NCBI RefSeq assembly: GCF_011421595.1 | Contig: NZ_WTLH01000004.1 | Span: 1,979 to 65,978, forward strand | Reading direction: 5' to 3' | DNA from: Streptomyces sp. YIM 98790 | Lineage (GTDB): Bacteria; Actinomycetota; Actinomycetes; Streptomycetales; Streptomycetaceae | Length of the DNA stretch: 64,000 nucleotides | In this document: positions 1 to 7,353 of the stretch, one piece after another | Position numbering within the stretch: position 1 is the stretch's first letter | Layout: each line of letters opens with the position of its first letter | Notes under the pieces: generated by a model | Told to the model about the DNA's origin: nothing | Database searches by the model: none | The model's input: the letters and a program-made list of their open reading frames with translations, nothing else | Program-made: the position numbers and the translations under genes

Positions 1-399
1 TCAGACGGCGATGAGGCGGATGCGGTCGCCGCAGAGTCTGCGCATGTCGTCGATATCGGAGGTCAGCATGGCAACGGGACCGGGCTGGCGCAGTGCCGCC
101 TCGGCGACGGTGGCGTCGATGGCGTATGTGTGACCGTGCAGCCCGGTGGCTTTCAGTAGCTCCGCCGCCGCCTTCGCGGCCTGGTCGGTGACCGGTTCGA
201 TCTTCAGCCGGGACAGCGCCCAGTGCAGCCGGGGCATGTTCACCCGGCCGTGACTGGCCTCCACGATCGTGTTGGCGCTGATCACCAGGTCGGCACCCAT
301 CTCATGGAAAACCTGGAACAGCGCCAGCGTCTTGCGGTCCTGGACCACCCAGGCCGAGAGTCCCTGGGAGTCCAGCACGACCGTCTCGATCTGCTTCAT
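1..399 (-). CDS. PIN-domain ribonuclease, VapC-like toxin
   Basis: This 132-residue protein is probably the toxin of a type II toxin-antitoxin pair, an Mg-dependent ribonuclease. The usual four acidic PIN residues can be placed at D10 (VVLDSQ), E47 (NTIVEAS), D95 (YAIDAT) and D115 (LTSDIDD), and the length is typical. The stop codon is at the very edge of the window, so the gene is complete. Its ATG overlaps the stop of the upstream small ORF by 4 bases (ATGA), as in coupled antitoxin-toxin operons. The RNA target cannot be read from sequence. PIN proteins can also act in rRNA processing, but the size and context favour a toxin. Confidence 0.8.
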   Translation of the reverse strand: MKQIETVVLDSQGLSAWVVQDRKTLALFQVFHEMGADLVISANTIVEASHGRVNMPRLHWALSRLKIEPVTDQAAKAAAELLKATGLHGHTYAIDATVAEAALRQPGPVAMLTSDIDDMRRLCGDRIRLIAV

Positions 400-575
400 G
401 CCGCTTCCGGCTCCCCGGTGCCCTCCTCGTACCCGAAGATCCGTTCGTGTGCCTCCTGCTCATCACCGGGCAGCAAGTGCCTGCTCTCGTGCTTGACGAT
501 GACCGGCGTTGCCGTCTCCAGCTCCACCGGACCGTCGGCCACCGGGGCACTCGTCTCCAGCGCAAAGCCATTCAT
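396..575 (-). CDS. Probable antitoxin partner of the PIN toxin
   Basis: This small acidic protein has 59 residues from the ATG at 575. Its C-terminal half contains a HESRHLLPGDEQEAHERIFGYEE-like stretch (written from memory of the translation; key residues are the acidic and His/Arg pairs), which suits a toxin-neutralising tail. It overlaps the downstream PIN gene by ATGA, which is the main reason for the call. The frame stays open upstream to about 640, where it runs directly into the pseudogene fragment at 640-781. The natural N-terminal DNA-binding part may therefore have been cut off by that rearrangement. No family is recognised. Confidence 0.5.
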   Translation of the reverse strand: MNGFALETSAPVADGPVELETATPVIVKHESRHLLPGDEQEAHERIFGYEEGTGEPEAA

Positions 576-639
576 CCGCAGCCGCGCCGCTCCCCAGACG
601 AGTTCCTTGCGAGTCGCCAGCCCGGCAACCAAGGCCGCG

Positions 640-781
640 GACCAGGTCGGATGCGGGAACGGGGACGAGCTGGCCGCCGCGCAGGAGAAGACTCGCGTGC
701 TGCTCGGCCCAGCGGGCGCCACGCGGCGTCCAGGACGAGCGGCAGCGCGTAGGCAAGGGTGAGGTGGTGCTGCCCGAAGGT
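640..781 (-). pseudogene. Fragment of the GNAT-like gene found intact at 6405-7289
   Basis: About 142 bases closely match 6873-7013 on the same strand. Over the aligned stretch there are only a handful of substitutions. One extra G, in a run near 707, shifts the frame, so the peptide QHHLTLAYALPL is followed in another frame by WAEQHASLLLRGG. The sequence around it does not match. It is a decayed remnant of a second copy lying outside the integrated element, next to the antitoxin gene it may have truncated. Confidence 0.85.
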
Positions 782-849
782 CTCCGAGCACAGGGAAGAA
801 GCAGAGGAGCTCAGCTTAACGCTTGCATTAATATGCTGGCCGTGGCTCA

Positions 850-1218
850 ATGGGAAGTGGTCTCGTCGCGGAGGTCGCGGCATGGTTCGAGGAGCTTGCC
901 GAGGGGGACTGGGAGAGCGCTGAGCAGGTAGAGGACGCTATCGATCTTCTCGCCGAGGTGGGGCCGACTCTGGGGCGGCCCTTGGTGGACCGGATCAAGG
1001 GTGCCGGGAACCATCACTTGAAGGAGTTGAGACCGGGCTCGTCCGGGAGCAGCGAGATCCGCATCCTGTTCGCGTTCGATCCGGTTCGCCGGGCGGTTCT
1101 GCTGGTGGCGGGTGACAAGGCCGGCAACTGGCGGGGATGGTACGAGGCCAATGTTCCGCTCGCGGAGAAGCGGTACCGGGAGCACGTAGCCGTTCTTGAG
1201 GACAGGGAGTACGAATGA
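850..1218 (+). CDS. HigB/RelE-family toxin (Gp49-like), possibly frameshifted at its start
   Basis: This is a 122-residue RelE/HigB superfamily protein, predicted to cut mRNA on the ribosome. Family hallmarks are AIDLLAEVGPTLGRPLVD, LKELRPGSSG..EIRILFAFDP and LLVAGDKAGNW. The toxin comes first and the antitoxin second, the HigBA order, with an ATGA overlap at 1215-1218. The ATG at 850 has no clear ribosome site. The usual N-terminus of this family (a short strand with W before EVAAWFEEL) is seen instead in another frame from ATG 833 or GTG 842, reading VAQWEVV. One missing base near 863 would join the two frames, so the gene may be inactivated at its 5' end or the sequence may carry an error. 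Confidence 0.75.
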   Translation: MGSGLVAEVAAWFEELAEGDWESAEQVEDAIDLLAEVGPTLGRPLVDRIKGAGNHHLKELRPGSSGSSEIRILFAFDPVRRAVLLVAGDKAGNWRGWYEANVPLAEKRYREHVAVLEDREYE

Positions 1219-1553
1219 GCACGGTGGGCTGGGAGGAGACGAAGCGCCGGGCGCGTGGGCGTCGTGCGGCTGCCGGGCTGCCGGTCCGGTCTTCGGAGGA
1301 GAAGCGTGCGGCGATGGACCGGCTGGTCGCTGAGGTGCGGGCGTACCGGCTCGCGGAGATCCGGCGTGAGCAGGCGTTGACTCAGCGTGCGGTTGCCGAG
1401 GCCATGGGGGTGTCGGCCCCGCGTGTGTCCGCGATCGAGCACGGTGACACCGATCGGACCGAACTGGCAACCCTCCGCTCGTATGTGGAGGCGCTCGGCG
1501 GGCGGCTGCGCGTGGTCGCGGACTTCGGCGATGCCGAGTTCACCGTCGCCTGA
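1215..1553 (+). CDS. XRE-family antitoxin, HigA-like
   Basis: This 112-residue helix-turn-helix protein is the likely antitoxin and autoregulator of the toxin just upstream. The HTH lies at about residues 50-80, with QRAVAEAMGVSAPRVSAIEHG as its core, followed by a short ELATLRSYVEALGGRLRVVADF tail typical of HigA-like partners of Gp49 toxins. Its ATG overlaps the toxin stop. The long basic N-terminal segment before the HTH is normal for this actinobacterial subfamily. It probably binds the A/T-richer stretch around 815-835 upstream of the toxin. Confidence 0.8.
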   Translation: MSTVGWEETKRRARGRRAAAGLPVRSSEEKRAAMDRLVAEVRAYRLAEIRREQALTQRAVAEAMGVSAPRVSAIEHGDTDRTELATLRSYVEALGGRLRVVADFGDAEFTVA

Positions 1554-1603
1554 CCGCCTGGCGCGGCTATGGCGCGGCGGGGCCCCGAGAACAGACCGGA
1601 CAA

Positions 1604-1651
1604 CACGAAGGCCCGGGTCGGAGGAACATCCCTGACCTGGGCCTTTTCGTG
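1604..1651 (-). terminator. Original terminator of the tRNA-Gly gene, stranded by integration
   Basis: This imperfect hairpin pairs CACGAAGGCCCGGGTC with GACCTGGGCCTTTTCGTG around a 14-base loop, followed on the minus strand by a T-rich run. It lies directly beyond the CCA end of the partial tRNA copy at 1652-1695. It is therefore most simply the chromosomal terminator that served tRNA-Gly before the element inserted. A related hairpin follows the intact tRNA at 26794-26820. Confidence 0.75.
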
Positions 1652-1695
1652 TGGAGCGGGCGACGAGAATCGAACTCGCGCTCTGAGCTTGGGAA
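1651..1695. repeat. Left attachment site: 3' part of tRNA-Gly
   Basis: These 45 bases are identical and in the same orientation to 26825-26869, and the match ends abruptly on both sides. On the minus strand they cover the anticodon stem, the T arm, the acceptor 3' strand and the CCA of tRNA-Gly. The 5' half of the tRNA is absent here. This is the standard footprint of a tyrosine-integrase element that inserted in a tRNA 3' end. Confidence 0.93.
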
Positions 1696-1967
1696 TCCCC
1701 GGCTCTCCAGCCCTCAGACCGCGCCTGACCTGCGTAAACGGCTACCCGGCGACGTCCGCGTGAAGCCCTGATCGCACCGCTGTTGACCGGTGCTGACCGC
1801 TCTGAAGGGCACGGATGGGGCACGGGCGCCTCGCGGCCGGATTCTGCGCCCGCAGGAGGCGGAACGTCCCGGCCATCTGCGGCCGGGGCAGGAGGCCCAT
1901 TGCAGGTGCAAGCTTCCGCCGGAGCGGAGCCCTTGCAGGCGCAGTGGGTACGGGGGGGATCCCGCGA
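1696..1967. other. Non-coding left arm of the element
   Basis: Between the left att repeat and the restriction-modification gene no frame looks like a real gene. The sequence has lower third-position bias in every frame. The stretch around 1780-1830 contains short repeats (ACCG..TGACCG, GGGCACGGATGGGGCACGGG) that could be integrase arm sites, but this is only a guess. Confidence 0.4.
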
Positions 1968-4900
1968 CTAATCAAGCAGCAGATGTACGAGTTGATCGAG
2001 CTCTTCTGCCTCTGGATAGTCGGCAAGGACCGAACGGATGACCTGGCGCAGCTTGACGAAGCTCTTGGTTGTGTCGAGCGTCAGTTTGGCGATGCGCTCC
2101 GCCTGAACCGAGCCGATCTCAGCAAGGCGGGCGTGTGTCGCGTCGAGCGGATTGAACTCCGGGATGGGGAGCTGCCACACGGCCTTGTCGATGTGTCGCT
2201 CATCCTTGCCGTAGGACATGAGCGGGCGCACGAGTTCGGTCAGCGCCGGCGCGTTGAGGATGGCGCACAGATACATGCCCTCCTCGCGGGTTGCGACTGT
2301 TCCCCAGTACAGCACGTGATCGATGATCGCGTTCGGGTCGTCGACCAGCGCTGCTGAGACATGCATGCCGGACTTCCCGTAGACCACGCGCAGCGGTGCT
2401 CCGGGAAGCTGGCCCGAGAGCTTCCGGCGGAAGTCGAGTTGCTCCGCAAGGGTGAGGCGCTTACTGCTGCGGTGTTTGGTCCATTTTTCCTCCGCCGCAC
2501 GCCACCAGGACGCGAGGTCGGGATACCGGTCGAGGTGCGGATGGTCGCCGTCCATAAGGGTGTCCTTGCCCTCGATGGGCAGCACCACCTTGCGGGGTGA
2601 GAGCAGACGGTGGGGAAGGACGTTCTCGCCGAGCAGCGCCGGTCGGATGAATTCCTTCTCCACGACCCCTTGCAGAGCGGGAAGATCTCTCCAGGGAGGT
2701 TTCTCCGTACTGCTCCGCATCGAGCGTACGGCGACGCGGCCTCCGCCCAGCCCCAGTGGCCCGGCCGGCCGCTCCTCGATGAAGAACAGCATCCGGGGCA
2801 CGATGGAAGCGCCTTGCCAGAAGCGTTTGCGGTACGGCGAAGAGATCAGATCCTCGCCCACGTACTTGAGCTGCCGCTCTTCGCGCGTGACCCATTTCTG
2901 GACGTGCGACCAGTTGGCGTTCCTGCCCGGAATCTTTCCCGTCCACCGCTCGGTCGCCTTGGGCAGGGGGACGGGGGCTTTGGCTGTCTTGCCGATGAGC
3001 GCTTCCATGCGGCTGCCGAAGACGACGGCACTGCCGCGGGGGAAGAAGTGCGGCCGAAGACGGCGGAGGTCCCACGAGCCTGCGAAGGCGATCTGCACTC
3101 TCTCCTGCTGATCCGGGTAGTAGCCGGCACGGAAGCCGGACCAGTACGGACGGTCGAGCACGGAGTTGGGGACGACGAACGCGAACTGTCCTCCCACCCG
3201 CAGGTACTGCTGGACGGCTCGCGCGATGAACAGCCCGGACAGGTCCTGGTGCGTGGCCACCTCGTCGCCGCGCCAGAGCTTGCGCTCCTGCGACATGGTC
3301 TTGAAGAGTTCCTGCATGTCGCTGGGCATGTGCCGGTAGGACAGCCATGGCGGGTTGCCGATCAGGATGTCCACCCGGTTCTCTTCGCGCGACAGCCACA
3401 TGGGGCGGGCCAGGTTGCGGACGTAATACGACCAGATGTGGTTCCGGTTGTCGTCCACGAGCTGGCACAGCAGCCGGAAGTTGCCGGTGAGTTCCTGCTG
3501 GTCATCCTGGGAGGAGATGGCCAGCTTGTTGAAGAGGGACGTCAGCGAGGGCTTGCTGCCGGGCTTCCTCTTCGTCGCCCGGTCCGCCAGTTCGTTGACG
3601 ATGGTGTCAAACCGGCCGGCGTCTGCCAGGAAGTGTTCCGAGAAGCGCAGCTCATTCTCGAAGAGCTGGCCGCTTTCCTCCGTGCGGATCACCAGGTGGC
3701 CGTGGTCCAGCAGGTCCGTGCGCTGCTGCCACTGGACACTGTCCCCGAGATAGACGGGCACCCTTATCGGTCCGCGCTGGTCGGAGATCAGCCGGTCACG
3801 GCCGATGGCGAGCAGGTACGTCACGCGGGCGAGAGCCACAGCTACAGGGTGGAGGTCGATCCCCGCAACGTGGTCCGTGATCGCGACGAGGGTCTCACGC
3901 AGTGGTCGGCCCGCTTCTTCAGCGGCTTGCAGGTACCGCCGCACGGCATGGAAGAGGAAGGTTCCCGAGCCGCAGGACGGGTCCAGCACACGCTGGCCCA
4001 GCGGGTCCGTGACGGTGTCGGCGACCATCTTCTCCGCGAGCCAGTCCGGGGTGTAGTACTCGCCCTGCTTCTTTCGTGTCTCCGGGGCGATGACCGACTC
4101 GTACAGCACCTTCAGCACGTCGTGTTCGACCTTCGCCCAGTCGAAACGCGCGAGCCGGCGTGCGGCGGTCCGCACGAATGCCTCGCCGCCGGGTACCTCG
4201 ATGACCCAGGAGAAGAAGTCCGACTCCACGACTCCGTAAATCTGGGCTTGCTCGAAGCGCTGGCCGAGTACGAGGGTGGCCGGCTGTATGTCGTTGACGT
4301 CGATGCCGAGAACGAGGTGGGCGATGATCTCGGCGCTGTTCACGAGAAGGGTGTGCTCGATGAACAGCTCGTCGCTGTCCTCGAACTGCGTACCCAGCGC
4401 GCTCTTCAGCAGGCGTGCCCACAGCTCCCGCTTGAGCTTCACCGTGGGCTGGTCCTTGTTCTCCACGTACAGCGCAGTGAGGGTGGCACGGTCGAGATTG
4501 TGGGAGACGCTTCCGGCTCCCAGACGGCTCTCGATCACATCGGGCGTCGGCCTGATCCCCTCGGCTGTGGCGAGAACGCCCTCCAGCCACCGCAGCAGTT
4601 CCGCCGGCGTTGTGCGCTGCTTCGCCTCAAAATGGCTGACCTCGACCAATACGTCACCGGCCGGGCTGTAGGCCCGCCAGTCGGCCCCGTCTGTCAGTAT
4701 GCCGACGTACCGCTGACCGACTTGCTCCGTCCGGGTCCGCACATATCCGGTGAGCTGCTGGACGGCGTCCTTGAGGATGGTGGGGCTCCGCAGGTCCCTC
4801 TTCGTCTCGATCGCGGTGAAGCCGACTTCGATGTCGATGCGGCGGCCGTCCCCCACCGGGGCTTCAAGGTCGACGGTCAGGTCGTTCTCGTCGAGATTCA

Positions 4901-5021
4901 GGCCGCCCTCGAGCAGGAACTGGCGGACATCCGCCTGCAGCGTCGCCTCGGTTCGCATCGGCTTGCGATCGACAAGGCGGGCCAGGAGCTTCTCGAGGTT
5001 CGTCTGCGGGGTTGTCGTCAT
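1968..5021 (-). CDS. Fused type IIG restriction-modification enzyme (N6-adenine methylase with nuclease domain)
   Basis: This single 1017-residue polypeptide is predicted to both methylate adenine and cut DNA. The N-terminus has a PD-(D/E)XK-type nuclease signature (D63 in RRIDIEV, then E72-T-K74). A GEYYTP helper motif lies at about 320-325, the SAM-binding motif DPSCGSGTF at 347-355 and the adenine-methylase motif NPPW at 556-559. The C-terminal 450 residues would carry the target-recognition domain. The length matches Eco57I/BREX-like stand-alone enzymes. No separate specificity or restriction gene adjoins it. It sits at the left edge of the mobile element, where it may protect the element or the host from phage. 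Recognition sequence unknown. Confidence 0.85.
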   Translation of the reverse strand: MTTTPQTNLEKLLARLVDRKPMRTEATLQADVRQFLLEGGLNLDENDLTVDLEAPVGDGRRIDIEVGFTAIETKRDLRSPTILKDAVQQLTGYVRTRTEQVGQRYVGILTDGADWRAYSPAGDVLVEVSHFEAKQRTTPAELLRWLEGVLATAEGIRPTPDVIESRLGAGSVSHNLDRATLTALYVENKDQPTVKLKRELWARLLKSALGTQFEDSDELFIEHTLLVNSAEIIAHLVLGIDVNDIQPATLVLGQRFEQAQIYGVVESDFFSWVIEVPGGEAFVRTAARRLARFDWAKVEHDVLKVLYESVIAPETRKKQGEYYTPDWLAEKMVADTVTDPLGQRVLDPSCGSGTFLFHAVRRYLQAAEEAGRPLRETLVAITDHVAGIDLHPVAVALARVTYLLAIGRDRLISDQRGPIRVPVYLGDSVQWQQRTDLLDHGHLVIRTEESGQLFENELRFSEHFLADAGRFDTIVNELADRATKRKPGSKPSLTSLFNKLAISSQDDQQELTGNFRLLCQLVDDNRNHIWSYYVRNLARPMWLSREENRVDILIGNPPWLSYRHMPSDMQELFKTMSQERKLWRGDEVATHQDLSGLFIARAVQQYLRVGGQFAFVVPNSVLDRPYWSGFRAGYYPDQQERVQIAFAGSWDLRRLRPHFFPRGSAVVFGSRMEALIGKTAKAPVPLPKATERWTGKIPGRNANWSHVQKWVTREERQLKYVGEDLISSPYRKRFWQGASIVPRMLFFIEERPAGPLGLGGGRVAVRSMRSSTEKPPWRDLPALQGVVEKEFIRPALLGENVLPHRLLSPRKVVLPIEGKDTLMDGDHPHLDRYPDLASWWRAAEEKWTKHRSSKRLTLAEQLDFRRKLSGQLPGAPLRVVYGKSGMHVSAALVDDPNAIIDHVLYWGTVATREEGMYLCAILNAPALTELVRPLMSYGKDERHIDKAVWQLPIPEFNPLDATHARLAEIGSVQAERIAKLTLDTTKSFVKLRQVIRSVLADYPEAEELDQLVHLLLD

Positions 5022-5299
5022 GGGCTATGGGCGCACCAAGCTGACCTGCCGGGCTCCGACCTGTCGGCGTACCTCCGGCACGCAGACGCAGGCTCTGCTC
5101 GAAGACGCCTCCTCCTTCCCACTGCCAAGACCGCGGACGTCTGGCGGGCGCGGTGCCGAAATCAGGACTGCGAACATTCTGCCGCAGCCCACTGCCGGCG
5201 AGAGCAGGTCGTGGCCCGGAAGAAAGATCAGTACGTCATACTGGCACGGCCGTGGGTGGCGCCACGCGGCGCGCCCGATGTTCCTGACCTGACGAGGCC
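5022..5299. other. Divergent promoter region between restriction-modification and glycosyltransferase genes
   Basis: These 278 bases separate two outward-facing genes and should hold both promoters. No ORF with coding-like third positions was seen. A/T-richer patches occur near 5160-5180 and 5225-5240. No clear Shine-Dalgarno precedes the ATG at 5021. Confidence 0.45.
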
Positions 5300-6397
5300 A
5301 TGGCAGAGCTGCAGAGCGAGAGCGGGGGAACACCAGCCACGCTGGTGATGCGTCTGGATCACGTCGAGTGGGATCCGCGCTCGGTGGACGAGATCGTCCA
5401 GGAGATAGATCGGGTGCGTCCCGTGTGGTTGCGGGTGGCGAACTTCTTCGGCCGCACCCTGGAGGTCCTGCGGCGTCTTAACGGGCCTCGGCCGGTGGTG
5501 TGGAAGCTGGAGTTCTGGGGGACGGACACGCCCTACGACCAGGTGCCGGCGTCGGCCGGGGTCGATCCGGCGGCCTACGCGGAGGAACTGTTCGGGCTGG
5601 GGCATCATGTCGTGCCCTACACCTTCAACGAGTGGGGCAGGGACCGGCTGTCGGCCCTGGTGCCGGGCCTGAAGCGCCGGCCCGTAGGGCTGTTGCCGAT
5701 CGCGCAGAAGGAAGCGGTCGGTGGCGAAGGCCGCGACGCCCTGCGGCGTCGGCTCGGTATTCCGGACGAGGCGGTGCTGTACGGGTGTGGCGGTCTCCTC
5801 CACCCCGCGAAGGGGATCGAGGAGGTCGTCGGGCGCTTCCTGAACGGACTTCCCGGCGAGGAGGCCCACCTGCTGTGTGCTCTGGTCGTGGAGGACGAGG
5901 AGGACACCGAGGACGTGATCCGGCGGCGCTGGGAGGGGCGGTTCGGCCGCGCCGGCATGGACCGGGTACATCTGCGCACCGGCCTGTACGGGGACTGGGA
6001 GTGGATGTGTGCCTTCTACCGGGCGATCGACGTGATGCTGGTGAACTCCCTCAGCGACTCGTGGGGGCGCATGGTCTCCGAGCCGCTGGGATTCCATGTG
6101 CCGACGCTGGTCCGCCGTGCTGACTGCGGGACGAACCACATCGCGCCGGGGGCGGTCCTGGTCGATGACTTCGCCGGCCTGTCCGCCTCGGAGTTCGCCG
6201 CGGCGGTGCTGGAGGCCCGGACGCGGGCACCGCGGCTTGCCACGTACGTGGCTGAGCACTATGGCCTGCCGGTGGTCCGGCAGCGGTGGGTCGAGTTCCT
6301 GCGTGCCCGGACCCCGCCGGAGCGGCGGGCCGCGTTCGAGCAGGGGGCGAGTGACCCGGGAGCACTCGCGGCGCTGGACGATCTGGTTGTCCACTGA
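5300..6397 (+). CDS. Glycosyltransferase family 4-like protein, possibly N-terminally short
   Basis: This 365-residue GT-B-fold protein is predicted to move a sugar from a nucleotide donor. The C-terminal domain is recognisable: a Gly-rich strand VLYGCGGLLHPAKGIEEVV at about 165-183, and the donor-site segment AIDVMLVNSLSDSWGRMVSEPLGF at about 240-263, which replaces the usual E-x7-E motif. The region before it is only about 130 residues, shorter than a full acceptor domain. The first strand may therefore be missing, or the start may be truncated. ATG 5300 has only a weak GAGG 4 bases upstream. It converges on the gene at 6405 with a 7-base gap. Confidence 0.6.
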   Translation: MAELQSESGGTPATLVMRLDHVEWDPRSVDEIVQEIDRVRPVWLRVANFFGRTLEVLRRLNGPRPVVWKLEFWGTDTPYDQVPASAGVDPAAYAEELFGLGHHVVPYTFNEWGRDRLSALVPGLKRRPVGLLPIAQKEAVGGEGRDALRRRLGIPDEAVLYGCGGLLHPAKGIEEVVGRFLNGLPGEEAHLLCALVVEDEEDTEDVIRRRWEGRFGRAGMDRVHLRTGLYGDWEWMCAFYRAIDVMLVNSLSDSWGRMVSEPLGFHVPTLVRRADCGTNHIAPGAVLVDDFAGLSASEFAAAVLEARTRAPRLATYVAEHYGLPVVRQRWVEFLRARTPPERRAAFEQGASDPGALAALDDLVVH

Positions 6398-6404
6398 GGT
6401 CTCA

Positions 6405-7289
6405 TCAGGGGAAGAGCAGGTCTTCCAGGGCGAGCCGTTCCGCGGTTCCCAGGATGTCGTCCTTGTAGGGGAACTGCCCGTAGCACAGTGAGTAGCGCAG
6501 CCCGCGGTCGGCGGCGTCCAGAAGGCTGTGCACGGCGGAGTAGATGCCGGGTCGCAGGGGGGCGTGGGATGGCTGCCAGGTCGCCATGAGGTCGAAGACC
6601 GTGCGGCTGGCCTCGTGCAGGCACACGACGGAGCGGCCGATCACCTCCCCCCGGTGGATGAACTCGCGCACGACGGCGCCGCTCGCGTCCAGGATGGCCA
6701 GCAGGGCGGCGCTTTCGTGGTCCGGTACGGGACGGCCGTAACGCCAGTGCGTGAAGGCCGACCAGTGGCGGAGGAAGTCGCCGTAATCCTGGTGTTCCTT
6801 GACTCCCGTGGCGGTGTGGCGGCGCAGCAACCGGCGGTGCCGGACGGCGACCGCGCCGCACGGCTCCACGGCGACCAGGTCGGATGCGGGAACGGGGACG
6901 AGCTGGCCGCCGCGCAGGAGGAGACTCGCGTGCTGCTCGGCCCAGCGGCGCCACTCTGCGTCCAGGGCGAGCGGCAGCGCGTAGGCAAGGGTGAGGTGGT
7001 GCTGCCTGAAGGTACGCAGGTCGGCGGACTCCACCAGCCACGGCCACCGTGCCGACAGCCCGAGCAGCAGCACGGCGTGCCCGGCTTCCGTGGGCCAGGG
7101 CCGCTCGCCGGCCATGGGCAGCAGCGGCGTGCCGGGCGGTGCCAGCTCGGCCAGCGCCGCAGCCAGTTCGTGGGCGTCGGACACCCGGGCCACGGGTTTC
7201 CCGGCTGCCGAGGTGACCGTTACATGGTTCCGGTCCGCGGCGACGGTGAGGGCGATCCGGCCGTCGCCGTCCAGGAGGCGCACGTTCAT
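6405..7289 (-). CDS. GNAT-like protein of unknown substrate
   Basis: This is a 294-residue protein. The C-terminal half has the feel of a GNAT/acyltransferase fold of the kind seen in FemX- or ATE-like proteins: RPGIYSAVHSLLDAADRGLRYSLCYG at about 240-265, followed by QFPYKDDIL. The N-terminal half is unrecognised. A fragment of a second copy lies at 640-781, outside the element, so this family has been duplicated or exchanged locally. It lies downstream of the THUMP methyltransferase gene on the same strand (64-base gap) and probably shares its transcript. The link to the neighbouring glycosyltransferases is by position only. Confidence 0.5.
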   Translation of the reverse strand: MNVRLLDGDGRIALTVAADRNHVTVTSAAGKPVARVSDAHELAAALAELAPPGTPLLPMAGERPWPTEAGHAVLLLGLSARWPWLVESADLRTFRQHHLTLAYALPLALDAEWRRWAEQHASLLLRGGQLVPVPASDLVAVEPCGAVAVRHRRLLRRHTATGVKEHQDYGDFLRHWSAFTHWRYGRPVPDHESAALLAILDASGAVVREFIHRGEVIGRSVVCLHEASRTVFDLMATWQPSHAPLRPGIYSAVHSLLDAADRGLRYSLCYGQFPYKDDILGTAERLALEDLLFP

Positions 7290-7353
7290 GCCGCCCTCCG
7301 CGCCGGGGACGACGGATGCCGGCGGTCGGCGCCGCCGGGGCTCGCGCGGACGG

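Noticed and set aside
223-931. Several overlapping plus-strand frames at the left end
   Set aside because: They are shadows of the PIN toxin, antitoxin and pseudogene on the minus strand and of the HigB toxin, with no start signals.
1651-1695. A second tRNA-Gly gene
   Set aside because: Only the 3' half is present; the acceptor 5' strand, D arm and half of the anticodon stem are missing. It is an attachment-site copy.
2610-5348. Very long plus-strand open frame opposite the restriction-modification gene
   Set aside because: It is the mirror of a clear enzyme gene with catalytic motifs; high GC leaves antisense frames open. No start signal or family features.
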